A DNA stretch of 7,570 nt from assembly GCA_021442845.1 (NCBI GenBank), contig JABUSD010000108.1, positions 1 to 7,570 of the forward strand. The letters are read 5' to 3'. The DNA comes from Holdemanella sp. (lineage in GTDB: Bacteria; Bacillota_I; Bacilli_A; Erysipelotrichales; Erysipelotrichaceae). Shown in pieces: positions 1 through 6,548 of the stretch (the stretch's first letter is position 1; each line of letters opens with the position of its first letter). A program made the position numbers and the translations under genes. The notes under the pieces are model-generated. The model was not told the DNA's origin. It searched no databases and worked only from the letters and a program-made list of their open reading frames with translations.

Positions 1-1226
1 TATTCAAGTTTTAACATGTTGTCAGCTGAGTAACCCTTCTTTTCCATGATAGCCTTAGCAGCAGCAACGTCGTCTTTAGCTAAGTCTCCACCTTCTTTAC
101 GGAAGTCATCAGAAGCACCTGGAATACCAGTAGGTACTAATCCATAAAGGTTGTAAGAGAAGTCATCACCATATCCGAATGCAGTACGTACAGCATCACG
201 GTTGATAGCCATAGAGATAGCCTGACGGATTTCAACATCTTTCATAGCTTTTAATCCATCGTTAGATCCATCATTTTCATCACCAGCATTCATTAACATA
301 TAGTAGTTACATACGAATGGGTCAATGATATAAGCGTAAGAAGCTAAGTTTTCATCATTTAAGATTGTGTCAACGTTTACAGATGTAGCGAAGTCAATCT
401 GTCCAGTCTGGAATGCCTGAGTCTGAGCATCAGCATCGTCCATAACTTTGAATTCAATTGTTTCTAACTGAACTTTGTCAGCTTCACGATATTTTTCGTT
501 CTTGTCTAATGTAATGCTTGCTTCAACATCTACGGCAACGATTTCAAATGCACCAGATGTTACAAGTGGTGTTTCAGCAGAAGCATTCTTAGTCCATACA
601 GATGAAGAAATATCACCAGTTACCTGTGGTTGATATACAGGGTAGAATACAGTGTTAGTTAAGATTGATGGGTAGTAGTCAGCAGCCTTAGTTAATTTGA
701 TTTCGATAGTCTTGTCATCAAGAGCCTTAACACCCATTCCATCTAATTGTTCCATTGTAGTGAATGGTAAACCATCAGAACCCATAGTTCCTTCGATGTA
801 GTTGTACATGAAGTTAGTATAGTATCCCTGAGTAGTCATAGCACGTTTCCATGACCATACGAACTGATCAGCTGTTAATGCTTCACCATTTGACCATGTT
901 AATCCGTCTTTTAATTTGATAGTGTAAGTCAATCCATCAGCACTTACTCCACCGTTTTCCTTTGTAGGAATTTCTGCAGCTAATTCAGCTTGAACGTTTC
1001 CATCTTTGTCTAATGAGAATAATCCATCATAGCACTGATTTAAAACGTTTGCAGTAATACTATCGTCTACGATAGCTGGGTCAGGGTTGGCAAAGTTTCC
1101 ACCTACCGCAACAGTAATGTTCTTTTTACCAGATTCTGCTACGATATCTTTACTTCCTCCACCACAACCAAGAAGTGATGTTGCAGCTAATGTTGCAGCT
1201 GCAGCAGTTGCCAAAAACTTTTTCAT
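1..1226 (-). CDS. oppA: Oligopeptide ABC transporter substrate-binding lipoprotein (SBP_bac_5 family), C-terminus cut by window edge
   Basis: This is an extracytoplasmic, membrane-anchored receptor that captures peptides (or a related solute) and delivers them to the OppBC permease. The reading frame is open from the ATG at 1226 to the window edge, giving 408 codons; family members are usually about 520-560 residues, so the C-terminal part is missing. The N-terminus is a lipoprotein signal: MKKF, an Ala/Leu-rich core, then lipobox L18-L19-G20-C21 followed by GGGSK. Residues 110-129 (TWSNGEALTADQFVWSWKRA) match the conserved N-lobe segment of the SBP_bac_5 family. Further on, 'DVEIRQAISMAINRDAV' matches its conserved 'RqAi..AiDR' segment. 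The gene is last in the operon, 30 nt after the oppF stop, with its own strong ribosome binding site. The exact ligand (oligopeptide, dipeptide or other) cannot be read from the sequence. The family call is firm; the gene symbol is by operon context. Confidence 0.93.
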   Translation of the reverse strand, partial: MKKFLATAAAATLAATSLLGCGGGSKDIVAESGKKNITVAVGGNFANPDPAIVDDSITANVLNQCYDGLFSLDKDGNVQAELAAEIPTKENGGVSADGLTYTIKLKDGLTWSNGEALTADQFVWSWKRAMTTQGYYTNFMYNYIEGTMGSDGLPFTTMEQLDGMGVKALDDKTIEIKLTKAADYYPSILTNTVFYPVYQPQVTGDISSSVWTKNASAETPLVTSGAFEIVAVDVEASITLDKNEKYREADKVQLETIEFKVMDDADAQTQAFQTGQIDFATSVNVDTILNDENLASYAYIIDPFVCNYYMLMNAGDENDGSNDGLKAMKDVEIRQAISMAINRDAVRTAFGYGDDFSYNLYGLVPTGIPGASDDFRKEGGDLAKDDVAAAKAIMEKKGYSADNMLKLE

Positions 1227-1235
1227 TAAAATATG

Positions 1236-1244
1236 TCTCCTTTC
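1236..1244 (-). promoter_or_regulatory. Strong ribosome binding site of oppA
   Basis: The minus strand reads GAAAGGAGA, ending 9 nt before the ATG at 1226. It supports this start and lies entirely in the short gap after oppF. The lipoprotein may therefore be initiated independently and efficiently rather than only by coupling. Confidence 0.85.
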
Positions 1245-1256
1245 GTTTTTGCCTGC

Positions 1257-2231
1257 TTATTTGTCATACAAGAAACATGCGACATCGCGTCCGTCTACAT
1301 TATAAGTAGGTGGAACTTCCTTAGCACATCTTTCTGTAACTTTTGGACAACGTGTTCTGAACACGCATCCGCTTGGTGGATTGATAGGGCTCGGTAATTC
1401 TCCTTCCAATACAATCCTTTTTTTAGCACGAGCTGTTTCTGGATCAGGGATTGGAACCGCTGATAGAAGAGCTTGTGTATATGGATGAAGTGGTCTGTGA
1501 TATACATCATCAGCATCTCCCACTTCTACCAGATGACCTAAATACATAACTCCAATACGGTCTGAAATGTGCTTAACCATACTCAAGTCATGCGCAATAA
1601 ATACATAGGCGATACCCATTTCTTTCTGAATATTTTCAAGAAGGTTGATAACCTGTGCCTGAATGGAAACGTCAAGAGCGGAAATAGGTTCGTCACAAAC
1701 GATTAACTTTGGCTGTAACGCAAGCGTTCTTGCGATACCGATACGCTGTCTTTGTCCACCTGAGAATTCATGTGGATAACGACGAATGTGGTCTGGTTTT
1801 AAACCAACGATTTCAAGCAATTCACGTACACGTGCTTCTCTTTCGGCATCTGTAGCGTAAATGTTGTGGATTTCCATTGGTTCTTTGATAATCTGACCAA
1901 CTGTCATACGTGGATTTAATGAAGCATATGGATCCTGGAAGATCATCTGTACGTTCTGTTTGAACTGCTTTAAATCCGATCCATGGATTGTTGTGATATC
2001 TTCTCCATTATAATACACTTTACCAGCTGTTGGATTATAAATCTTAACAATTGCACGTCCAGTTGTTGATTTACCACAACCAGATTCACCTACAAGACCA
2101 AATGTTTCACCTTCAGCTACTTCAAATGAAACATCATCAACAGCTTTTACCCATTGTTTCTTTGCGAAAAGTCCACCACCAGCTGGGAAATGAACTTTTA
2201 AATTTTCAACTTTAAGAATTGGATTGCTCAT
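1257..2231 (-). CDS. oppF: Oligopeptide ABC transporter ATP-binding protein OppF
   Basis: This is one of two cytoplasmic ATPases that power the peptide importer. The 324 residues are full length for OppF/DppF. Visible motifs are Walker [10 protein letters not shown] (48-56), the Q-loop in MIFQD (Q99), the ABC signature FSGGQRQR (156-163), Walker B LIVCDEP (176-182) and the switch His in FIAHDLS (H214). The C-terminal oligopeptide/dipeptide extension begins around [12 protein letters not shown] (249-260). It carries four cysteines (C289, C295, C302, C319) in the arrangement that binds a 4Fe-4S cluster in a characterised DppD; a cluster here is inference. Assignment as OppF rather than OppD rests on its position after oppD and on the insertion between strands ([16 protein letters not shown]) typical of OppF. 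The start is supported by AGGAG at 2244-2240, 8 nt upstream and inside the end of oppD; the two genes are 3 nt apart. Confidence 0.95.
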   Translation of the reverse strand: MSNPILKVENLKVHFPAGGGLFAKKQWVKAVDDVSFEVAEGETFGLVGESGCGKSTTGRAIVKIYNPTAGKVYYNGEDITTIHGSDLKQFKQNVQMIFQDPYASLNPRMTVGQIIKEPMEIHNIYATDAEREARVRELLEIVGLKPDHIRRYPHEFSGGQRQRIGIARTLALQPKLIVCDEPISALDVSIQAQVINLLENIQKEMGIAYVFIAHDLSMVKHISDRIGVMYLGHLVEVGDADDVYHRPLHPYTQALLSAVPIPDPETARAKKRIVLEGELPSPINPPSGCVFRTRCPKVTERCAKEVPPTYNVDGRDVACFLYDK

Positions 2232-2234
2232 GAT

Positions 2235-3242
2235 TTACGCTCCTTTCTTTGCATATGGGTGGCTTAACCAGCAAGTATACTTGTGAGTAGATGTTAATTC
2301 TACTGCTTCTGGAAGTCCCATAGCACATACTTTCATAGCGTTTTCGCAACGGTCTTTGAAAGGACAGTTGTTTTCGATATTCAATAAATCAGGAGGAGAT
2401 CCTGGGATTGGTTTAAGCTCTTTTCTTTCCTTTTCTTCAGGGTTAGATACACAGCTTAATAAACCTTTTGTATAAGGGTGCTGAGGGTTATAGAAGATTT
2501 CATCTGTTGTTCCTTCTTCTACAATCTTACCACCGTACATGATTGCGATACGATCACAGATGCTTGCGACAACACCAAGGTCGTGTGTAATCATGATGAT
2601 ACTTGAATCGATTTCATCTTTTAGAGATGCGATTAATTCCAATACCTGTGCCTGGATTGTTACGTCTAGGGCAGTTGTTGGTTCATCGGCGATGATTACT
2701 TTAGGGTTACATGCTAAGGCAATCGCGATGATGATACGTTGTCTCATACCTCCAGAGAACTGGAATGGATATTGATCAATACGTGTTTCTGGTGAAGGAA
2801 TACCTACCTTACGCATTAATTCGATACCTCTTTCAACAGCTTCTGATTTAGAGATATTAGGGTTGTGGTTCATGATAGGTTCAATTAACTGTGTCTTAAT
2901 CTTTAATACTGGATTTAAGAAAGTCATTGGATCCTGGAAGATCATAGCCATATCATTTCCACGGATGCTGTCCATCTTCTGTGTATACTCTTTTTCAGAT
3001 GCAAAGTTAAGTGGCGAAATTTCTTCCCCATTTAATTTGATTGAACCAGTTGTAACTTTACCGTTACCAGCAAGAAGACCCATTACAGTAAACATAGTCT
3101 GTGATTTACCAGAACCAGATTCACCTACAATACCAAGTACTTCTCCTTTTTCTACATGAAGTGTTACATCACGTACGGCACGTACAGCACCGTTTTCAGT
3201 ATAGAATTCAGTAGATAGGTTTTTAACTTCTAACATTGCCAT
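2235..3242 (-). CDS. oppD: Oligopeptide ABC transporter ATP-binding protein OppD
   Basis: This is the second cytoplasmic ATPase, which pairs with OppF so that each nucleotide site is formed by both subunits. It has 335 residues, a normal length. Motifs are Walker A GESGSGKSQ (40-48), Q-loop IFQD (Q103), signature FSGGMRQR (162-169), Walker B VIIADEP (182-188) and switch His H220 in MITHDLG. The C-terminal oligopeptide extension starts at QHPYTKGLLSCV (about 254-265), and C293, C299, C306 and C324 form the same four-cysteine pattern as in OppF. The start at 3242 has AGGAGG 9 nt upstream; the in-frame Met at residue 3 would be too far from it. The Shine-Dalgarno sequence contains the TAG stop of oppC, so translation is probably coupled. 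All catalytic residues are intact. Confidence 0.95.
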   Translation of the reverse strand: MAMLEVKNLSTEFYTENGAVRAVRDVTLHVEKGEVLGIVGESGSGKSQTMFTVMGLLAGNGKVTTGSIKLNGEEISPLNFASEKEYTQKMDSIRGNDMAMIFQDPMTFLNPVLKIKTQLIEPIMNHNPNISKSEAVERGIELMRKVGIPSPETRIDQYPFQFSGGMRQRIIIAIALACNPKVIIADEPTTALDVTIQAQVLELIASLKDEIDSSIIMITHDLGVVASICDRIAIMYGGKIVEEGTTDEIFYNPQHPYTKGLLSCVSNPEEKERKELKPIPGSPPDLLNIENNCPFKDRCENAMKVCAMGLPEAVELTSTHKYTCWLSHPYAKKGA

Positions 3243-3250
3243 AAGTCATA

Positions 3251-3257
3251 TCCTCCT
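3251..3257 (-). promoter_or_regulatory. oppD ribosome binding site sharing bases with the oppC stop codon
   Basis: The minus strand reads AGGAGGA directly after the T of the oppC stop, so TAG (3258-3256) and the Shine-Dalgarno sequence share two bases. A ribosome terminating on oppC therefore sits on the oppD initiation signal, as expected for translational coupling that balances subunit levels. Confidence 0.85.
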
Positions 3258-4188
3258 ACTTCTTCTTAGGGTCTAAGGCATCTCCTAGACCGTCACCAAT
3301 AAAGTTAAGTGCTAACATTGTCAAACAGATTGCAAGCGTTGGCCACAATACCTGTGTAGGGTGTGTAGTCATGAAACGTTTTGCATCGTTGGCAAGTGTT
3401 CCCCATGAAGCGTTAGGTGCTGGAATACCAATACCTAAGTATCCTAAGAATGCTTCGTTGAAGATTGCACTAGGAACTAATAATGTTACCGATACAATGA
3501 TTGGTCCCATTGAGTTGATAATCAAGTGTTTGAATAGGATTCTTGCTTTGCTTGCCCCTAATACAAAGGCAGCCAATGAGAATTCCTGTTCTTTTAATGT
3601 CATAACCTGTGTACGAACCTGTCTTGCCATACCCATCCAAGATGAGATACAGATACCGATTAAGATGGATGTCATACTAGGTTCTAATACAACAGTGATC
3701 AGAATGATATAAAGCATATCTGGAATTGAATACATCGCATCAACGATACGCATCATAACCATATCGACTTTTCCACCCATATAACCAGCAATACCACCAT
3801 AAGTAATACCGATACATAAGCAGATACCAGCCGCAACGAATCCTACTGTAAGGGAAATACGACCACCCATCATAACACGTACTAATAAGTCACGTCCTAA
3901 GTTGTCTGTTCCCATTAAGTGCTGCATAGATGAACCAGCATTCATATTTGTCATATCCTGTGCATCGTATGAATATGGTGAAATCATAGGGATTACGATA
4001 CAAGCAATAATCATTAATACAACGAAGATTAAACCAGCCATAGCTAATTTATTCTTTTTGAAACGATTCCATGCATCCTGAAAATACGTTTTACTTTCGT
4101 AGTTGATCTTTTCAGCGTTCTTATCCGCTTCAGGCATCTTTTCGAATAATTCAGGAGTCAATTCAAATGTTTGTTTATTTTCTTCCAT
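3256..4188 (-). CDS. oppC: Oligopeptide ABC transporter permease OppC
   Basis: This integral membrane subunit forms the translocation channel with OppB. It has 310 residues. A cytoplasmic N-terminal tail of about 45 residues, acidic at first, leads into 'YFQDAWNRFKKNKLAMAG', the conserved OppC N-terminal segment. Hydrophobic segments lie at about 50-70, 112-134, 153-168, 172-187, 226-246 and 281-298, consistent with six transmembrane helices. GTDNLGRD at 93-100 is a typical OppC/DppC motif. The cytoplasmic EAA-type loop that docks onto the ATPases is near 202-225 (EFSLAAFVLGASKARILFKH). The start is supported by AAGGAGG 8 nt upstream. The gene lies between oppB (13-nt gap) and oppD (stop inside the oppD ribosome binding site). 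No damage is visible. Confidence 0.95.
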   Translation of the reverse strand: MEENKQTFELTPELFEKMPEADKNAEKINYESKTYFQDAWNRFKKNKLAMAGLIFVVLMIIACIVIPMISPYSYDAQDMTNMNAGSSMQHLMGTDNLGRDLLVRVMMGGRISLTVGFVAAGICLCIGITYGGIAGYMGGKVDMVMMRIVDAMYSIPDMLYIILITVVLEPSMTSILIGICISSWMGMARQVRTQVMTLKEQEFSLAAFVLGASKARILFKHLIINSMGPIIVSVTLLVPSAIFNEAFLGYLGIGIPAPNASWGTLANDAKRFMTTHPTQVLWPTLAICLTMLALNFIGDGLGDALDPKKK

Positions 4189-4196
4189 AGTCCTTG

Positions 4197-4203
4197 CCTC
4201 CTT
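4197..4203 (-). promoter_or_regulatory. oppC ribosome binding site overlapping the oppB stop codon
   Basis: AAGGAGG on the minus strand begins with the two As of the oppB TAA stop (4204-4202) and ends 8 nt before the oppC ATG. This is the same stop-in-Shine-Dalgarno arrangement as at the oppC/oppD junction. Confidence 0.85.
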
Positions 4204-5119
4204 ACTTTAACTTGATACGTGGGTCAATGGTTGCAGCGATAATATCTGTAATCAAGTTGAATGTGATAATTAACGCACCAAGGAAAATTGTAAGACCCAT
4301 AATCATCTGATAATCACGGTTGGAGATATTTGTTACGAACTGTTTACCAATTCCAGGAATTGAGAATACAGTTTCAATAACAAAGGATCCAGTTAACATA
4401 AATGCAAATGCAGGACCAGCATATGTAACAACTGGTAACATCGCATTCTTTAATGCATGTCGAATAACAACCATCTTATATGGAGTTCCTTTAGAACGTG
4501 CCAATATGATATAGTCCTGTTTCATGACTTCCAGCATAGATGAACGTGTTAAACGGCAAATCATCGAAATTGGATACATTGATAAACAAATTACCGGTAG
4601 AATGTAATTTGATGCTGAGTTTAATCCAACGAATGGAAGTAAACGCAGTTTAACACCAAATAGGATAATCATGAACATCGCCAACAGGAACGACGGCACG
4701 GAAACCCCTATGGTGGCTATGAACATACAGAGCGAATTGATCCACCTCTGTTTGGATAGGGCTGCGCATGTTCCTAGGGTAATACCTACTGTTAATGCCA
4801 CGACAAAGGCGATAGAACCTAAACGTGCAGTAACTGGGAATGTGTTCTTAATTGTCTCTCCTACATAAACACCTTCCTTAATGTAGCTTTCTCCAAGGTC
4901 ACCCTTAGCGATATTTCCCAGATACATTACGTACTGTTCCAGTACTGGTTTATCTAGCCCATATCGTTTGATAGCTAATTCTCTGGCCGCTTGCGATTTA
5001 AAACGTTCACCGTTGATTGGAGAACCAGGTGTAGCCTTCATCAAGAAGAAGGTAGCTGTACTCAATGCGAACAGTGTAACGAAACCTACAAGGACACGTT
5101 TTAAAATGTACTTAAGCAT
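4202..5119 (-). CDS. oppB: Oligopeptide ABC transporter permease OppB
   Basis: This integral membrane permease subunit is the first gene of the operon. It has 305 residues, normal for OppB/DppB. The N-terminus MLKYILKRVLVGFVTLFALS is the usual short cytoplasmic tail plus first helix. The following extracytoplasmic region carries ATPGSP (29-34) and 'KRYGLDKPVLEQY', both typical of the family. Further hydrophobic segments lie at about 101-121, 134-157, 171-188, 228-250 and 274-296. The EAA-type ATPase contact loop is at about 202-227 (DYIILARSKGTPYKMVVIRH), and the protein ends with the common 'DPRIK' signature. The start has AGGAAGGA 8 nt upstream. Codons for residues 119-147 are GC-richer and use many non-preferred triplets compared with the rest of the operon, though the protein sequence there is normal for the family. 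Confidence 0.95.
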   Translation of the reverse strand: MLKYILKRVLVGFVTLFALSTATFFLMKATPGSPINGERFKSQAARELAIKRYGLDKPVLEQYVMYLGNIAKGDLGESYIKEGVYVGETIKNTFPVTARLGSIAFVVALTVGITLGTCAALSKQRWINSLCMFIATIGVSVPSFLLAMFMIILFGVKLRLLPFVGLNSASNYILPVICLSMYPISMICRLTRSSMLEVMKQDYIILARSKGTPYKMVVIRHALKNAMLPVVTYAGPAFAFMLTGSFVIETVFSIPGIGKQFVTNISNRDYQMIMGLTIFLGALIITFNLITDIIAATIDPRIKLK

Positions 5120-5127
5120 AATATCAA

Positions 5128-5135
5128 TCCTTCCT
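5128..5135 (-). promoter_or_regulatory. oppB ribosome binding site
   Basis: AGGAAGGA on the minus strand lies 8 nt before the oppB ATG. It is less canonical than the internal GGAGG sites of the operon but well placed, and it fixes the start of the first cistron. Confidence 0.75.
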
Positions 5136-5154
5136 AAATTATCTACATATCATT

Positions 5155-5171
5155 TTACATGATACATGTAA
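5155..5171. repeat. Perfect 17-bp inverted repeat upstream of oppB (operator or leader hairpin)
   Basis: The arms TTACATG and CATGTAA are exact reverse complements around the 3-bp spacer ATA. The element lies 35 nt upstream of the oppB ATG. It could be a binding site for a dimeric regulator or, if the opp transcript starts further upstream, a small hairpin in the 5' leader. No T-run follows on either strand, so a terminator is unlikely. The regulator is not identifiable from the sequence. Confidence 0.6.
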
Positions 5172-5267
5172 TTGATACAAGGACATCTGTTTCAATTCGT
5201 GCACAATATTACATTTTTTTCATTATTTACATACTTTTTCATTGTGTTTTGAAACTTCTTTTCCTTG

Positions 5268-5297
5268 TTTATACCGCACAAAATAGTACCATATAAA
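5268..5297 (-). promoter_or_regulatory. Candidate leftward promoter for the opp operon
   Basis: On the minus strand TTTATA (5297-5292, 4 of 6 matches to TTGACA) is followed after 18 bp by TATAAA (5273-5268, 5 of 6 matches to TATAAT). Transcription would start near 5261 and give a leader of about 140 nt that includes the inverted repeat at 5155-5171. In such AT-rich DNA other weak matches exist, for example AATAAT at 5227-5222, so this is only the best-scoring candidate by eye. Confidence 0.3.
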
Positions 5298-5408
5298 TTG
5301 TAACTTGTACACAAAAAACGAAATATAGAATACGGTTTATGCTTATAACACAAACGTACTCACTATGTGTTACATATATTTAAGTTTTATTGACTTTTCA
5401 TTGGTTAA

Positions 5409-5435
5409 TTACACATCTATTTTACTTTTGTGTAA
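5409..5435. repeat. Inverted repeat TTACACA-N13-TGTGTAA straddling the apbE -35 box
   Basis: The two perfect 7-bp complementary arms (5409-5415 and 5429-5435) flank 13 bp that include the -35 hexamer at 5421-5426. A protein dimer bound here would cover the RNA polymerase site, so repression of apbE is the simplest reading. The arms share TTACA with the other inverted repeats in this window. Chance occurrence in AT-rich DNA is not excluded. Confidence 0.45.
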
Positions 5436-5449
5436 AGAAAACTTATAAT
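5421..5449 (+). promoter_or_regulatory. Promoter of apbE, predicted to give a leaderless mRNA
   Basis: TTTACT (5421-5426, 4 of 6 matches) and a consensus TATAAT (5444-5449) are separated by the optimal 17 bp. Transcription would start about 7 nt after the -10 box, at or next to the A of the apbE ATG (5457). No Shine-Dalgarno sequence precedes that ATG, which agrees with a leaderless start. Confidence 0.7.
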
Positions 5450-5456
5450 ACCTTAT

Positions 5457-6503
5457 ATGAAAAAACACCTTATACTTTATATCCTTTTATGCATACTGCC
5501 TTTATCATGCCTTTATGGATGTGCTAAACCGGAAACATTTTCATCCACCTATTCCGATATTGGCTTTGATACAGTCATCACTTTTAAGGCAACCTGTACC
5601 GAAAAGGAATATAAAAACTATGAAACAATTGTGAAAGAAACATTCAAGGAATATGATACCTATTTTGATCAGTATACTGAATATGAAGGTTTAAACAATG
5701 TATGGTATTTAAACCATCATGCCTACAACAATCCCGTTGAAGTCAATGATGTTCTATTGGATTGTATTCAGGCATCCCTTACATTAAATGAAATGAATGC
5801 CAATTTTGATATCACATACGGTTCCCTATTACATATATGGCATACCTATCGTGAACAAGGAACATCCATTCCTAGCCAGGAAGAGATTCAACAAGCCTAT
5901 CCGCATGCCGGAAAAGATAAGCTGGTTATAAAAGGCAATACAATCACATACTTGGATCCTGCATTTAAAATTGATTTAGGTGGCATTGCCAAGGGATATA
6001 CATGCCAGAAGATCAAGGAAAAGCTCAACGCTGAAGGATTATACAACGGATTCATCAACGCCGGTGGAAATATCGTCTTATTAGGACCAAAAGCCGATGG
6101 AAGCGATTGGGCTATTGGAATCCAGAATCCAAATGGGGATTCCACCGGTGTCTACATGACCTTCAAAGATGAATGTGCCATCGTAACAAGTGGTGATTAT
6201 CAGCGATTCTATGAAGTGGATGACAAACGCTATCATCACATCATCGATTTAAAAACAGGATATCCAGCTACGTATTGCCGCTCCGTTACCATCATCACAA
6301 ACGATTCCACATTGGCTGACTTTTTAAGCACGGCTCTATTCTGTATGAGCTATGAAGATGGCAAAGCCTTTATTGATTCACTGGATGGTGTCGAAGCGGT
6401 ATGGATGATTGACAAAGGCAAAGTGTCTTCCCCTGCCCTAACCCTTGACTCATTGGATGTATTCTGTACAGAAGGAATAAAAGATCAGTTATTTATCGGT
6501 TAA
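5457..6503 (+). CDS. apbE: ApbE-family FAD:protein FMN transferase, lipoprotein
   Basis: ApbE enzymes transfer FMN from FAD to Ser/Thr of exported flavoproteins (for example NqrC/RnfG-type or FMN_bind proteins), using Mg2+, outside the membrane. The 348 residues are the usual length. The N-terminus is a lipoprotein signal, MKKH plus a hydrophobic core ending L19-Y20-G21-C22; Tyr at -2 is slightly unusual. Family motifs are DLGGIAKGY (173-181), NAGGN (201-205), TSGDYQRFY (244-252), YHHIIDLKTG (259-268; the common form has Pro where Leu265 stands) and NDSTLADFLSTALF (282-295), whose Asp and Thr correspond to the family's metal-binding region. The ATG at 5457 is the only start giving a signal peptide; an in-frame stop lies at 5433-5435, and there is no ribosome binding site. 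The gene forms its own unit, divergent from opp and ended by a terminator. No acceptor flavoprotein is visible in the window, so its target is unknown. Confidence 0.95.
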   Translation: MKKHLILYILLCILPLSCLYGCAKPETFSSTYSDIGFDTVITFKATCTEKEYKNYETIVKETFKEYDTYFDQYTEYEGLNNVWYLNHHAYNNPVEVNDVLLDCIQASLTLNEMNANFDITYGSLLHIWHTYREQGTSIPSQEEIQQAYPHAGKDKLVIKGNTITYLDPAFKIDLGGIAKGYTCQKIKEKLNAEGLYNGFINAGGNIVLLGPKADGSDWAIGIQNPNGDSTGVYMTFKDECAIVTSGDYQRFYEVDDKRYHHIIDLKTGYPATYCRSVTIITNDSTLADFLSTALFCMSYEDGKAFIDSLDGVEAVWMIDKGKVSSPALTLDSLDVFCTEGIKDQLFIG

Positions 6504-6529
6504 GAATGATATCAATCATTCTTTTTTTT
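6502..6529 (+). terminator. Rho-independent terminator of apbE
   Basis: A perfect 9-bp stem, AAGAATGAT (6502-6510) with ATCATTCTT (6515-6523), encloses a 4-nt loop, and T's run on to 6529. The left arm includes the last two bases of the TAA stop. The stem is AT-rich, but position and T-tract make the call good. There is no matching A-run on the left, so it works rightward only. Confidence 0.85.
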
Positions 6530-6543
6530 ACATAGTATGTAAA
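6527..6543. repeat. Perfect 17-bp inverted repeat between apbE terminator and next promoter
   Basis: TTTACAT and ATGTAAA pair exactly around AGT. The element ends 5 bp before the -35 box of the downstream gene, a typical place for a regulator site. It is also followed by seven T's, so a weak second terminator hairpin is an alternative. Its half-site TTACAT is shared with the repeat at 5155-5171, with a spacing that differs by two bases. Confidence 0.55.
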
Positions 6544-6548
6544 TTTTT

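Larger units (their letters stand above)
5120..5456. other. Divergent AT-rich intergenic control region between opp and apbE
   Basis: These 337 bp separate two divergent units and contain no convincing reading frame or RNA gene. They hold the ribosome binding site of oppB, a 17-bp inverted repeat (5155-5171), a near-direct repeat (5209-5224 and 5227-5243), a weak leftward promoter candidate (5268-5297), and a good rightward promoter (5421-5449) nested in another inverted repeat (5409-5435). The pentamer TTACA or its complement TGTAA occurs eight times (starts 5155, 5167, 5209, 5227, 5299, 5370, 5409, 5431). Confidence 0.8.

Noticed and set aside
1299..1304. TATAAT on the minus strand inside the end of oppF, a possible internal promoter for oppA
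   Set aside because: No acceptable -35 box at 16-18 bp and no extended -10. It coincides with ordinary Tyr-Asn codons, so chance is likely.
1087..1305. Plus-strand open frame of 72 codons across the oppA/oppF junction, and similar antisense frames elsewhere in the opp genes
   Set aside because: They lie opposite clearly conserved coding sequence, lack ribosome binding sites and resemble no protein family.
5390..5395. TTGACT, a near-consensus rightward -35 box upstream of apbE
   Set aside because: No -10-like hexamer at 16-19 bp. The pair at 5421 and 5444 is much better.
5120..5456. CodY-type operator or riboswitch controlling opp
   Set aside because: I found no recognisable CodY-like AATTTTCnGAAAATT palindrome, and no conserved riboswitch or T-box core.
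5457..5522. ApbE lipoprotein signal peptide as source of a peptide pheromone read by the adjacent Opp importer
   Set aside because: Such pheromones are known from some lipoprotein signals, but nothing in this sequence (no receptor regulator, no characteristic octapeptide) supports it beyond adjacency.
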